64,000 bases of DNA, from contig NZ_JAEKEZ010000030.1 of NCBI RefSeq assembly GCF_016650815.1, forward strand, positions 120,818 to 184,817, written 5' to 3'. Both the position numbers and the translations under genes were made by a program. A model generated the notes under the pieces. The model did not search any database, was not told where the DNA came from, and was given only the letters and a program-made list of their open reading frames with translations. The DNA comes from Pseudomonas sp. TH31 (GTDB lineage: Bacteria; Pseudomonadota; Gammaproteobacteria; Pseudomonadales; Pseudomonadaceae). This document shows, in pieces, positions 8,688 through 18,070 of the stretch (position 1 is its first letter; every line of letters begins with the position of its first letter).

Positions 8688-10373
8688 ATGGATATCAAAC
8701 GCACGATCCTGATCGTCGCCCTGGCAATCGTGTCCTACGTTATGGTTCTTAAATGGAACCAGGACTATGGCCAGGCTGCCCTGCCGACTCAGAATGTTGC
8801 TTCCAGTACTACCGCACCGGGCCTACCGGACACGGCGACTGGCAATAATGCTTCTGTCAGTGACGACATTCCACGCGCCGCAAGCGATACCAGTGCCACT
8901 GCACCGACTGAAACTCCAGTAGCTGTAAGCAAAGACCTCATCCAGATCAAAACGGATGTGCTCAACCTGGCTATCGATCCACAAGGTGGTGATGTTGCCC
9001 AGTTGACGTTGCCGCTGTATCCACGTCGCCAGGACCATCCGGAAATTCCATTCCAGTTGTTCGACAACGGCAACGAGCGGACTTATCTGGCTCAGAGCGG
9101 CTTGATCGGCACCGACGGTCCGGACGCAAGTCCAACCGGTCGTCCGGTTTACTCCTCGGAGAAGAAGATCTACCAACTGGCCGACGGCCAGAACCAATTG
9201 ATCGTGGACCTGAAGTTCAGCAAGGACGGCGTCAACTACATCAAGCGTTTCACAGTGAAACGTGGCCTGTATGACGTAACCGTTTCCTATCTGATCGACA
9301 ACGAAAGCGCCAAGCCTTGGTCCGGCGCGATGTTCGCGCAACTGAAGCGTGACGCCAGCTCCGATCCTTCTTCCAGCACGGCCACCGGCACCGCGACTTA
9401 CCTGGGCGCCGCCCTGTGGACAAGTAACGAGCCGTACAAGAAAGTGTCCATGAAGGACATGGACAAGGGCCAGCTGAAAGAAACCGTTAACGGTGGTTGG
9501 GTTGCCTGGTTGCAGCACTACTTCGTGACCGCGTGGATTCCGGCGAAGGGCGAAAGCAACGTCGTCCAGACCCGTAAAGACAGCAAAGGCAACTACATCA
9601 TCGGCTACACCGCTCCGGCATTGACCGTTGCACCCGGTGCAAAAGCTGAAGTCAGCGCTGTTCTGTACGCCGGCCCGAAAAGCCAGGCTGTGCTGAAAGA
9701 GTTGTCCCCAGGTCTGGAACTGACCGTCGACTACGGCATTCTGTGGTTCATTGCCCAGCCGATCTTCTGGCTGCTGCAACACATCCACGCGATCGTCGGC
9801 AACTGGGGCTTCTCGATCATCTTCCTGACGATGCTGATCAAAGGGATTTTCTTCCCGCTGTCGGCAGCCAGCTACAAATCCATGGCGCGCATGCGTGCAG
9901 TGGCACCGAAACTGGCCGCGCTGAAAGAGCAACATGGCGACGACCGGCAGAAAATGTCCCAAGCCATGATGGAGCTGTACAAGAAAGAGAAGATCAATCC
10001 ACTGGGTGGCTGCTTGCCAATCCTGGTGCAGATGCCGGTTTTCCTCTCGTTGTACTGGGTTCTGCTGGAAAGCGTTGAAATGCGCCAAGCGCCGTTCATG
10101 CTGTGGATTACTGACCTGTCGATCAAGGACCCGTTCTTCATTCTGCCGATCATCATGGGTGCAACCATGTTCATCCAGCAGCGGTTGAACCCGACGCCTC
10201 CGGATCCGATGCAGGCCAAGGTGATGAAGCTGATGCCAATCATCTTCACCTTCTTCTTCCTGTGGTTCCCGGCGGGTCTGGTGCTGTACTGGGTGGTCAA
10301 CAACTGCCTGTCCATCAGCCAACAGTGGTACATCACGCGTAAAATCGAACGGGCTACCAAAGCAGCCGCTTGA
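8688..10373 (+). CDS. yidC: Membrane protein insertase YidC
   Basis: YidC inserts and folds inner membrane proteins, alone or with SecYEG; the F-type ATP synthase c subunit encoded further on is a classic substrate. The 561-residue protein has an N-terminal membrane anchor (residues 5-21), a large periplasmic domain (about 50-340) and five C-terminal membrane segments beginning near YGILWFIAQPIFWLL, with the conserved GGCLPILVQMPVF hairpin. It ends in a short basic tail. Length and layout match gamma-proteobacterial YidC. Confidence 0.97.
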   Translation: MDIKRTILIVALAIVSYVMVLKWNQDYGQAALPTQNVASSTTAPGLPDTATGNNASVSDDIPRAASDTSATAPTETPVAVSKDLIQIKTDVLNLAIDPQGGDVAQLTLPLYPRRQDHPEIPFQLFDNGNERTYLAQSGLIGTDGPDASPTGRPVYSSEKKIYQLADGQNQLIVDLKFSKDGVNYIKRFTVKRGLYDVTVSYLIDNESAKPWSGAMFAQLKRDASSDPSSSTATGTATYLGAALWTSNEPYKKVSMKDMDKGQLKETVNGGWVAWLQHYFVTAWIPAKGESNVVQTRKDSKGNYIIGYTAPALTVAPGAKAEVSAVLYAGPKSQAVLKELSPGLELTVDYGILWFIAQPIFWLLQHIHAIVGNWGFSIIFLTMLIKGIFFPLSAASYKSMARMRAVAPKLAALKEQHGDDRQKMSQAMMELYKKEKINPLGGCLPILVQMPVFLSLYWVLLESVEMRQAPFMLWITDLSIKDPFFILPIIMGATMFIQQRLNPTPPDPMQAKVMKLMPIIFTFFFLWFPAGLVLYWVVNNCLSISQQWYITRKIERATKAAA

Positions 10374-10393
10374 TTTACACTGTGGATAACCAC

Positions 10394-10421
10394 TCAAAAC
10401 GCCCCCTAGTGGGGCGTTTTG
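10394..10421 (+). terminator. Rho-independent terminator after yidC
   Basis: CAAAACGCCCC and GGGGCGTTTTG arms around CTAGT form a strong hairpin ending in a T run. A perfect DnaA box (TGTGGATAA, 10381-10389) lies just before it. Confidence 0.85.
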
Positions 10422-10452
10422 CTATCTGTCACTTTTGTCTGGATACCGGTTT

Positions 10453-11823
10453 ATGAGCGTTCCTCGTGAAACCATCGCCGCCGTCGCCACCGCCCAAGGT
10501 CGCGGCGGTGTGGGCATTGTCCGTATTTCCGGGCCGCTGGCGAGTGTGGCGGCCAAAGCCATCAGCGGCCGTGAACTGAAACCGCGATATGCCCATTACG
10601 GCCCGTTCCTCAGTGAAAACGAAGAGGTGCTGGACGAAGGCATCGCCCTGTATTTTCCGGGACCGAACTCCTTTACTGGCGAAGATGTGCTGGAACTCCA
10701 GGGCCACGGTGGCCCGATCGTGCTCGATATGCTGCTCAAGCGCTGCCTGGAACTCGGTTGCCGCTTGGCCCGGCCGGGTGAATTCAGCGAGCGCGCCTTC
10801 CTTAACGATAAACTCGACCTGGCCCAGGCCGAGGCGATTGCCGATTTGATCGAGGCCAGTTCTGCACAAGCTGCGCGAAATGCCCTACGTTCCTTGCAAG
10901 GTGCGTTTTCCCTGCGTGTGCATAACCTCACTGAGCAATTGATCGGCCTGCGCATCTACGTTGAAGCCGCCATCGACTTCCCGGAAGAAGAAATCGACTT
11001 CCTCGCCGATGGCCACGTGCTGAGCATGCTCGACAAAGTCCGCGATGAATTATCCACAGTCCTTCGCGAAGCCGGGCAGGGCGCCTTGCTGCGGGACGGG
11101 ATGAACGTCGTCATTGCCGGCCGGCCGAATGCCGGCAAATCCAGCCTGTTGAATGCCTTGGCCGGGCGTGAAGCCGCGATCGTCACCGAGATCGCCGGCA
11201 CCACCCGGGACATTCTTCGCGAACATATCCACATCGACGGCATGCCGTTGCACGTGGTCGACACCGCGGGGCTGCGCGATACCGATGACCAAGTGGAAAA
11301 AATCGGTGTAGAGCGAGCATTGAAGGCCATCGGTGAAGCGGATCGGGTGTTGTTGGTGGTGGATGCCACAGCTCCGGAAGCGCTTGATCCGTTTGCATTG
11401 TGGCCAGAATTCCTTGAAACCCGGCCAGATCCGGCGAAAGTCACGCTGATCCGTAACAAGGCTGACCTGACGGGTGAAGCGATTGCGCTGGAAGTCAGCG
11501 ACGATGGCCATGTCACCATCAGCTTGAGTGCCAAGTCGGCAGGCGAGGGCCTTGAGTTGCTGCGTGAACACCTCAAGACCTGCATGGGCTACGAGCAGAC
11601 CTCTGAAAGCAGCTTCAGCGCACGCCGGCGTCACCTGGAGGCGTTGCGACATGCCAGTGCGTCCCTTGAGCACGGTCGGGCTCAGCTGACGCTCGCGGGT
11701 GCCGGTGAGTTATTGGCCGAAGATCTGCGTCAGGCGCAGCAGTCTTTGGGCGAAATCACCGGTGCTTTCAGCTCCGATGACCTGCTGGGGCGGATCTTTT
11801 CCAGCTTCTGTATCGGTAAATAG
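10453..11823 (+). CDS. mnmE: tRNA uridine-5-carboxymethylaminomethyl modification GTPase MnmE
   Basis: MnmE, with MnmG, makes the 5-carboxymethylaminomethyl group at wobble uridine 34 of several tRNAs. The 456-residue protein has the N-terminal folate-binding domain (TIAAVATAQGRGGVGIVRISG), a helical domain, an inserted G domain with GRPNAGKSSLLNAL, DTAGLRDT and NKAD, and the C-terminal FCIGK motif carrying the catalytic cysteine. The ATG at 10453 is used; an in-frame TTG at 10435 is less likely. A DnaA box (11050-11058) lies in the gene. Its partner mnmG follows after an origin-like gap. Confidence 0.96.
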   Translation: MSVPRETIAAVATAQGRGGVGIVRISGPLASVAAKAISGRELKPRYAHYGPFLSENEEVLDEGIALYFPGPNSFTGEDVLELQGHGGPIVLDMLLKRCLELGCRLARPGEFSERAFLNDKLDLAQAEAIADLIEASSAQAARNALRSLQGAFSLRVHNLTEQLIGLRIYVEAAIDFPEEEIDFLADGHVLSMLDKVRDELSTVLREAGQGALLRDGMNVVIAGRPNAGKSSLLNALAGREAAIVTEIAGTTRDILREHIHIDGMPLHVVDTAGLRDTDDQVEKIGVERALKAIGEADRVLLVVDATAPEALDPFALWPEFLETRPDPAKVTLIRNKADLTGEAIALEVSDDGHVTISLSAKSAGEGLELLREHLKTCMGYEQTSESSFSARRRHLEALRHASASLEHGRAQLTLAGAGELLAEDLRQAQQSLGEITGAFSSDDLLGRIFSSFCIGK

Positions 11824-12369
11824 TCCTTCTGCTGTTCACAGACAGGCCATTCGCGCCTGTCTGTTCCCTCCTTTTCTGAAACTTTCCCAGAGTGCCGAGC
11901 AGATTCTTTCTGCTTAAGCGGATTTCCCGCGTCCTGAATTCCCTCATTCGACGCTTTTCTGTGGATTAAGCCCTGTGAATAACTGCCTCTAAGGGCAGTT
12001 GATAACAGGGCCTGAAAACTGAAGATAAACCCATCTGTGGATAACCACCCCTTTCATCCACAGGCTTAGACCGGTTATCCAACGGCCTCCTTGGCACATG
12101 ACCACAGGGTTTTGAATCTCTGTACATATTGAATATAAAAGCCTGTAGAGATCTATCCACAGAAATGGTGCTCAGTAGAAATAAACATAAAAACAAAGAT
12201 TTAATAAATTTCTCTCTTTTTAATTTCTATAACCCCGACTTCTCCACAGCTGGTTAAATTTTGTGCAAAGGGTTCTTTAGGAAGGGCGAAGTCCCTATAC
12301 TTGCCGACCGGGTCCAGAAACCGGGCTCAAACTATTCCTGAATTACCTACTTAAGCAGGCACGAGGTGC
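11824..12369. other. Second origin-like region upstream of mnmG
   Basis: This 546-bp non-coding stretch has origin architecture. There is a perfect DnaA box at 12036-12044, a TTATTCACA-type box at 11974-11982 and one-mismatch boxes at 11960-11968, 12054-12062, 12153-12161 and 12240-12248. A strongly AT-rich tract at 12177-12232 carries the same TTTCTATA word as the oriC unwinding region, with an AGATCTAT word nearby in both regions. From memory, a second origin-type region near this position has been described in other pseudomonads; its activity here is unproven. Confidence 0.6.
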
Positions 12370-14265
12370 GTGGTGGATTTCCCTTCCCGTTTTGAAGTGA
12401 TCGTCATCGGCGGCGGTCATGCCGGTACCGAGGCAGCACTGGCGTCAGCACGCATGGGGGCAAAAACCCTGTTGCTGACGCATAACGTGGAAACCCTCGG
12501 TGCCATGAGTTGCAACCCTGCCATTGGCGGGATCGGCAAAAGCCACCTGGTCAAGGAAATCGATGCCCTCGGCGGCGCGATGGCCATGGCCACCGATAAG
12601 GGCGGTATTCAGTTTCGTGTGTTGAACAGCCGTAAAGGCCCGGCCGTACGAGCGACTCGCGCTCAGGCAGATCGGGTTCTGTACAAGGCCGCTGTCCGCG
12701 AAGTTCTGGAAAACCAGCCGAACCTGTGGATATTTCAACAAGCCGCCGACGACCTGATCGTCGAACAGGAACAGGTGCGCGGTGTTGTCACCCAAATGGG
12801 TCTGCGTTTCTTCGCCGATTCCGTGGTGTTGACCACTGGCACCTTCCTCGGCGGACTTATCCACATCGGGATGCAGAATTATTCCGGCGGTCGCGCCGGT
12901 GATCCGCCATCGATTGCCCTGGCTCACCGTTTGCGTGAGTTGCCACTGCGCGTTGGTCGCTTGAAAACTGGTACGCCGCCGCGGATCGACGGTCGTTCTG
13001 TGGATTTCTCGGTGATGACCGAGCAAGCCGGGGATACGCCGATCCCGGTGATGTCGTTCATGGGGTCCAAAGAACAGCACCCGAAACAGGTGAGCTGCTG
13101 GATTACCCACACCAACACCCGGACCCACGAAATCATTGCCGCCAACCTTGATCGTTCGCCGATGTATTCCGGTGTGATCGAAGGCATTGGCCCGCGTTAT
13201 TGCCCGTCGATTGAAGACAAGATCCATCGCTTTGCCGACAAGGAAAGCCACCAGGTCTTCATCGAGCCGGAAGGTTTGACCACGCACGAGCTGTACCCGA
13301 ACGGGATATCCACAAGCTTGCCGTTCGACGTGCAATTGCAGATTGTCCAATCGATCCGCGGCATGGAAAACGCACACATCGTTCGTCCGGGCTACGCCAT
13401 CGAGTACGACTACTTCGACCCGCGTGACTTGAAGTACAGCCTGGAAACCAAAGTGATTGGCGGTCTGTTCTTCGCCGGGCAAATCAACGGCACCACGGGT
13501 TACGAAGAAGCCGGCGCCCAAGGATTGCTGGCCGGAGCCAACGCCGCACTGCGCGCACAGGGCAAAGATGCCTGGTGCCCGCGTCGCGATGAGGCGTACA
13601 TCGGGGTGTTGGTCGACGACCTGATTACGTTGGGTACCCAGGAACCGTACCGGATGTTTACGTCCCGGGCCGAATACCGCCTGATCCTGCGCGAAGACAA
13701 CGCTGATCTGCGCTTGACCGAAAAAGGTCGCGAACTCGGTTTGGTCGATGACGCGCGCTGGGCAGCGTTCTGCAAGAAACGCGAAAGCATCGATCTGGAA
13801 GAGCAGCGCCTGAAAAGTACCTGGGTTCGCCCTGGCACCGAGCAGGGTGATGCGATTTCCGAGAAGTTCGGCACACCACTGACTCATGAATACAACTTGC
13901 TGAACCTCTTGAGCCGTCCGGAAATCGACTACGCTGGTCTGATCGCCGTGACTGGCGGTGGTGCAGAAGATCCACAGGTCGCGGAACAGGTTGAAATCAA
14001 GACCAAATACGCCGGCTACATCGATCGTCAACAGGATGAAATCGTTCGTCTGCGGGCCAGCGAAGATACAAAACTGCCTGTGGATATCGATTACACGAAC
14101 ATCTCCGGTCTCTCCAAAGAGATCCAGAGCAAGCTCGGTGCGACCCGTCCAGAGACTTTGGGCCAGGCGTCGCGTATCCCGGGCGTGACCCCGGCAGCCA
14201 TTTCGCTGTTGATGATTCATTTGAAAAAACGCGGCGCGGGCCGTCAGTTGGAGCAAAGCGCTTGA
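12370..14265 (+). CDS. mnmG: tRNA uridine-5-carboxymethylaminomethyl modification enzyme MnmG
   Basis: MnmG (GidA) is the FAD- and NADH-dependent partner of MnmE in wobble-uridine modification. The ~631-residue protein begins with the dinucleotide-binding motif IVIGGGHAGTEAA and carries the family signatures GPRYCPSIEDK and YEEAGAQGLLAGANAAL, plus the helical C-terminal MnmE-binding domain. Two consecutive GTG codons (12370, 12373) could start translation; the second is better spaced from GAGG at 12363-12366. The stop overlaps the rsmG start by 4 bases. A DnaA box (12857-12865) lies in the gene. Confidence 0.96.
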   Translation: MVDFPSRFEVIVIGGGHAGTEAALASARMGAKTLLLTHNVETLGAMSCNPAIGGIGKSHLVKEIDALGGAMAMATDKGGIQFRVLNSRKGPAVRATRAQADRVLYKAAVREVLENQPNLWIFQQAADDLIVEQEQVRGVVTQMGLRFFADSVVLTTGTFLGGLIHIGMQNYSGGRAGDPPSIALAHRLRELPLRVGRLKTGTPPRIDGRSVDFSVMTEQAGDTPIPVMSFMGSKEQHPKQVSCWITHTNTRTHEIIAANLDRSPMYSGVIEGIGPRYCPSIEDKIHRFADKESHQVFIEPEGLTTHELYPNGISTSLPFDVQLQIVQSIRGMENAHIVRPGYAIEYDYFDPRDLKYSLETKVIGGLFFAGQINGTTGYEEAGAQGLLAGANAALRAQGKDAWCPRRDEAYIGVLVDDLITLGTQEPYRMFTSRAEYRLILREDNADLRLTEKGRELGLVDDARWAAFCKKRESIDLEEQRLKSTWVRPGTEQGDAISEKFGTPLTHEYNLLNLLSRPEIDYAGLIAVTGGGAEDPQVAEQVEIKTKYAGYIDRQQDEIVRLRASEDTKLPVDIDYTNISGLSKEIQSKLGATRPETLGQASRIPGVTPAAISLLMIHLKKRGAGRQLEQSA

Positions 14266-14906
14266 GTTCGTTGGTCACCTCGCAACATGCAGAAGAGTTA
14301 TCCACAGGTGCTCGCCAGCTCGGTGTCACACTGACAGAAACCCAGCACGCGTTGCTGCTGGGTTATCTGGCCCTGTTGATAAAATGGAACAAGGCCTACA
14401 ACCTGACCGCCGTGCGCGATCCGGACGAAATGGTGTCGCGTCATTTGCTCGACAGCTTGAGCGTGATGTCGTTTGTCGAAAACGGTCGTTGGCTGGATGT
14501 GGGTAGCGGTGGAGGTATGCCGGGCATTCCGTTGGCCATCCTCTTTCCGGAGTCCCAGGTCACCTGCCTGGACAGCAACGGCAAGAAAACCCGCTTCCTG
14601 ACCCAGGTCAAACTCGAACTCAAACTGGATAACTTGCAAGTTATCCACAGTCGCGTCGAAGCGTTCCAGCCAGAACAGCCGTTCAACGGGATCATCTCCC
14701 GGGCGTTCAGCAGCATGGAGAACTTCAGCAACTGGACTCGCCACCTCGGCGACCGCGATACACGTTGGCTGGCAATGAAGGGCGTTCATCCCGCCGATGA
14801 GCTGGTAGCATTGCCGGCAGACTTCCACCTCGATAGCGAACACGCCCTGGCCGTACCTGGTTGCCAAGGCCAACGCCATCTGCTGATACTGCGCCGCACG
14901 GCATGA
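14262..14906 (+). CDS. rsmG: 16S rRNA (guanine-N7) methyltransferase RsmG
   Basis: RsmG (GidB) methylates N7 of G527 in 16S rRNA using S-adenosylmethionine; its loss gives low-level streptomycin resistance in other bacteria. The 214-residue protein has the nucleotide-binding motif WLDVGSGGGMPGIPLA and the region GIISRAFSSMENF. The TTG at 14262 overlaps the mnmG TGA, suggesting translational coupling. Two perfect DnaA boxes lie inside (14298-14306 and 14641-14649). Confidence 0.95.
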   Translation: MSSLVTSQHAEELSTGARQLGVTLTETQHALLLGYLALLIKWNKAYNLTAVRDPDEMVSRHLLDSLSVMSFVENGRWLDVGSGGGMPGIPLAILFPESQVTCLDSNGKKTRFLTQVKLELKLDNLQVIHSRVEAFQPEQPFNGIISRAFSSMENFSNWTRHLGDRDTRWLAMKGVHPADELVALPADFHLDSEHALAVPGCQGQRHLLILRRTA

Positions 14907-14924
14907 TTGGGAACACAAGCAAGA

Positions 14925-15722
14925 ATGGCTAAGGTATTCGCGATAGCGAACCAAAAGGGTGGTGTGGGCAAGACCACCACCTGCATCAACCTCGCAGCTT
15001 CCCTGGTTGCTACCAAGCGCCGGGTGCTGTTGATCGATCTCGATCCACAGGGCAACGCCACCATGGGTAGCGGTGTGGATAAACACGGCCTGGAAAACTC
15101 GGTCTACGACCTGCTGATCGGTGAATGCGACCTGGCCCAGGCCATGCACTTCTCCGAGCACGGTGGTTACCAGTTGTTGCCGGCCAACCGCGATTTGACG
15201 GCGGCCGAAGTGGTTCTGCTGGAAATGCAGATGAAGGAAAGCCGCCTGCGCAGTGCGTTGGCGCCGATCCGTGAAAACTACGATTACATTTTGATCGACT
15301 GCCCGCCGTCACTGTCGATGCTTACCCTGAACGCATTGGTCGCAGCCGATGGGGTAATTATCCCCATGCAGTGTGAGTACTTCGCACTGGAAGGTTTGAG
15401 CGACCTTGTGGATAACATCAAGCGCATCGCCGAACTGCTGAACCCGAACCTGAAAGTCGAAGGCCTGCTGCGGACCATGTACGACCCGCGCCTGAGCCTG
15501 ATGAACGATGTCTCGGCCCAGCTCAAGGAACACTTCGGCGAGCAGCTCTACGACACCGTGATTCCACGCAACATCCGCCTGGCCGAAGCGCCAAGCTATG
15601 GCATGCCGGCACTGGCGTACGACAAATCATCGCGTGGCGCCATCGCCTACCTGGCATTGGCGGGCGAAGTGGTTCGCCGTCAACGCAAAAACTCACGCAC
15701 CGCCGCCGCTCAGGCAACTTAA
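14925..15722 (+). CDS. parA: Chromosome partition ATPase ParA (Soj)
   Basis: ParA forms ATP-dependent gradients on the nucleoid that move ParB-parS complexes and so separate the new origins. The 265-residue protein starts MAKVFAIANQKGGVGKTTT, holding the deviant Walker A motif, followed by LLIDLDPQGNAT and ILIDCPPS. The ATG at 14925 is chosen; six upstream in-frame codons lack similarity. It is followed 9 bases later by parB. Two DnaA boxes lie in the gene (15074-15082, 15407-15415). Its target sites are the parS sequences at 3578, 4208 and 56717. Confidence 0.96.
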   Translation: MAKVFAIANQKGGVGKTTTCINLAASLVATKRRVLLIDLDPQGNATMGSGVDKHGLENSVYDLLIGECDLAQAMHFSEHGGYQLLPANRDLTAAEVVLLEMQMKESRLRSALAPIRENYDYILIDCPPSLSMLTLNALVAADGVIIPMQCEYFALEGLSDLVDNIKRIAELLNPNLKVEGLLRTMYDPRLSLMNDVSAQLKEHFGEQLYDTVIPRNIRLAEAPSYGMPALAYDKSSRGAIAYLALAGEVVRRQRKNSRTAAAQAT

Positions 15723-15731
15723 GGAATCCCC

Positions 15732-16604
15732 ATGGCCGTCAAGAAACGAGGTCTCGGACGTGGACTGGATGCACTGCTGAGTGGTCCGACTGTCAGCTCG
15801 CTCGAAGAGCAAGCGGTACAAGCCGATCAGCGCGAGCTGCAACACCTGCCCCTGGACCTGATCCAGCGCGGCAAGTACCAGCCGCGTCGAGACATGGATC
15901 CTCAGGCGCTCGAAGAACTCGCGCAATCGATCAAGGCCCAGGGTGTGATGCAGCCGATCGTGGTTCGCCCGATTGGCGGCGGTCGCTTTGAAATCATCGC
16001 TGGCGAACGCCGCTGGCGTGCCAGCCAACAGGCTGGCCAGGAAACCATCCCGGCGATGGTGCGCGATGTGCCGGATGAAACCGCCATCGCCATGGCACTG
16101 ATCGAGAACATCCAGCGCGAAGATCTCAATCCGATCGAGGAAGCAGTTGCCCTGCAGCGTTTGCAGCAGGAATTCCAACTGACTCAGCAACAAGTCGCCG
16201 AAGCTGTCGGTAAGTCCCGGGTAACTGTGGCTAACCTGCTACGCTTGATCGCGTTGCCGGAAGTCATCAAAACCATGCTGTCCCACGGCGACCTGGAAAT
16301 GGGTCATGCACGTGCTTTGCTCGGTTTGCCGGAGAATCAACAGGTTGAAGGGGCGCGACATGTTGTCGCACGTGGGCTGACCGTGCGCCAAACCGAAGCA
16401 CTGGTTCGCCAGTGGTTGGGGGGTAAACAAGAGCCTGCTGAACCGGTAAAACCGGACCCGGATATCGCTCGACTCGAACAGCGCCTGGCCGAGCGCCTAG
16501 GCTCTGCGGTGCAGATCCGCCACGGAAAGAAGGGCAAAGGTCAGTTGGTGATTGGTTACAACTCTCTCGACGAGCTTCAAGGCGTGCTTGCACACATCCG
16601 CTGA
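15732..16604 (+). CDS. parB: Chromosome partition protein ParB
   Basis: ParB binds parS, spreads along DNA as a CTP-dependent clamp and recruits ParA and SMC complexes. The 290-residue protein has the N-terminal start KKRGLGRGLDALL, the CTP-binding motif GERRWRAS (near residue 94), a central helix-turn-helix (LTQQQVAEAVGKSRVTVAN) that reads parS, and a C-terminal dimerisation domain ending VLAHIR. It follows parA with a 9-base gap. Confidence 0.96.
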   Translation: MAVKKRGLGRGLDALLSGPTVSSLEEQAVQADQRELQHLPLDLIQRGKYQPRRDMDPQALEELAQSIKAQGVMQPIVVRPIGGGRFEIIAGERRWRASQQAGQETIPAMVRDVPDETAIAMALIENIQREDLNPIEEAVALQRLQQEFQLTQQQVAEAVGKSRVTVANLLRLIALPEVIKTMLSHGDLEMGHARALLGLPENQQVEGARHVVARGLTVRQTEALVRQWLGGKQEPAEPVKPDPDIARLEQRLAERLGSAVQIRHGKKGKGQLVIGYNSLDELQGVLAHIR

Positions 16605-16649
16605 AACATTTCCTCATGTAGCGCGCAGTCGGAAATCACTACCTGGCAG

Positions 16650-16678
16650 TTGAATAGGGGCTGAACCGCCCCTATACT
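16650..16678 (+). promoter_or_regulatory. Promoter of the ATP synthase operon with a palindrome in the spacer
   Basis: TTGAAT (16650-16655) and TATACT (16673-16678) are spaced 17 bases. A perfect 7-base inverted repeat, TAGGGGC (16655-16661) and GCCCCTA (16668-16674), fills the spacer and touches both hexamers. It could be an operator or a weak hairpin of the parB tail. Promoter function is inferred from spacing and position. Confidence 0.6.
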
Positions 16679-16752
16679 CTGCGCGCATTTTGTCGGCACA
16701 AATTATGCCAAGTTATTGAATTCTGGCAGCCGACCATTGGGGGAAAGAAGTG

Positions 16753-17160
16753 ATGGAAACCCGCACGCCAAACCGCTTGCCGTTCCATCGCCTGGCAGTT
16801 TTTCCGGTGTTAATGGCTCAATTTGTCGTTTTGCTCATAGCCGCTTTGGCGCTCTGGCAATGGCACGGAGTCGTTGCCGGGTACTCAGGACTCTGCGGAG
16901 GCCTGATAGCCTTGTTACCCAATGTTTATTTCGCTCATAGGGCATTTCGGTTTTCCGGCGCCCGAGCAGCTCAAGCCATCGTCCGGTCTTTTTATGCCGG
17001 CGAGGCGGGCAAACTGATTTTGACGGCAGTGCTCTTTGCATTGACGTTTGCAGGTGTAAAGCCATTGGCGCCGCTAGCTGTATTCGGCGTCTTCGTGTTG
17101 ACCCAACTGGTCAGCTGGTTTTCGCCCCTGCTGATGAGAACAAGACTTTCGAGACCTTAG
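16753..17160 (+). CDS. atpI: ATP synthase accessory protein I
   Basis: AtpI is a small membrane protein that precedes the F1Fo genes and helps assemble the c-ring. The 135-residue product has four hydrophobic segments (LMAQFVVLLIAALALW, VAGYSGLCGGLIALLPNVYF, LILTAVLFALTFAGV, LAPLAVFGVFVLTQLVSWF). The ATG at 16753, behind GGGGAAAG, gives METRTPNRLPFHRLAVFPV; a GTG one codon upstream is in frame. It ends 16 bases before atpB and is the first gene of the operon. Confidence 0.92.
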   Translation: METRTPNRLPFHRLAVFPVLMAQFVVLLIAALALWQWHGVVAGYSGLCGGLIALLPNVYFAHRAFRFSGARAAQAIVRSFYAGEAGKLILTAVLFALTFAGVKPLAPLAVFGVFVLTQLVSWFSPLLMRTRLSRP

Positions 17161-17176
17161 GGCGTTTGAGGCAACC

Positions 17177-18046
17177 ATGGCAGAAACAACCGCTTCGGGC
17201 TATATCCAGCACCACTTGCAGAACCTGACCTTCGGGCATCTACCTAACGGCGGATGGGGCTTTGCTCACACCGCAGCAGAAGCCAAAGAAATGGGCTTCT
17301 GGGCTTTCCACGTCGATACCCTCGGCTGGTCGGTCGCGTTGGGTCTGATCTTCGTTCTGATTTTCCGCATGGCGGCAAAGAAGGCGACTTCGGGTCAACC
17401 GGGTGCATTGCAGAACTTCGTTGAAGTATTGGTCGAATTCGTCGATGGCAGCGTGAAAGACAGCTTCCATGGCCGTAGCCCGGTGATTGCACCGCTGGCA
17501 CTGACCATCTTCGTCTGGGTCTTCCTGATGAACGCCATCGACCTGATCCCGGTCGACTGGATTCCTCACCTGGCCATGTTCGTCTCTGGTGATGCGCACA
17601 TTCCGTTCCGTGCCGTATCGACCACTGACCCGAACGCTACCCTGGGCATGGCCCTGTCGGTGTTCGCGCTGATCATTTTCTACAGCATCAAGGTCAAGGG
17701 TATCGGCGGCTTCATCGGCGAACTGACCCTGCACCCGTTTGGTAGCAAGAACATTTTCCTGCAAGCGCTGCTGATCCCGGTGAACTTCCTGTTGGAATTC
17801 GTCACCTTGATCGCCAAGCCAATCTCTCTGGCACTGCGTCTGTTCGGCAACATGTATGCCGGCGAGCTGGTCTTCATCCTGATTGCTGTGATGTTCGGCA
17901 GCGGTCTGCTCTGGCTTAGCGGCCTGGGCATAGTTCTGCAGTGGGCGTGGGCTGTGTTCCACATCCTGATCATCACCCTGCAGGCGTTTATCTTCATGAT
18001 GCTGACCATCGTCTACCTGTCGATGGCGCACGAAGAGAACCATTAA
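17177..18046 (+). CDS. atpB: F-type ATP synthase subunit a
   Basis: Subunit a forms the proton half-channels of Fo and contacts the c-ring. The 289-residue protein has several long membrane helices and the conserved segment ISLALRLFGNMYAGELVF, which carries the essential arginine. Its C-terminal helix contains FHILIITLQAFIFMMLTIVYLSMA. The length is normal for Pseudomonas. It is followed by a 134-base gap holding a hairpin before atpE. Confidence 0.97.
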   Translation: MAETTASGYIQHHLQNLTFGHLPNGGWGFAHTAAEAKEMGFWAFHVDTLGWSVALGLIFVLIFRMAAKKATSGQPGALQNFVEVLVEFVDGSVKDSFHGRSPVIAPLALTIFVWVFLMNAIDLIPVDWIPHLAMFVSGDAHIPFRAVSTTDPNATLGMALSVFALIIFYSIKVKGIGGFIGELTLHPFGSKNIFLQALLIPVNFLLEFVTLIAKPISLALRLFGNMYAGELVFILIAVMFGSGLLWLSGLGIVLQWAWAVFHILIITLQAFIFMMLTIVYLSMAHEENH

Positions 18047-18070
18047 GACCAGTCTCGACTAGTCTGATGT

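Noticed and set aside
8823..10397. Minus-strand frame opposite yidC
   Set aside because: Shadow of yidC; low-complexity histidine/glutamine composition typical of antisense frames.
16655..16674. Terminator for parB
   Set aside because: The 7-bp stem has no T tail and fits exactly in a promoter spacer; an operator or incidental hairpin is likelier.
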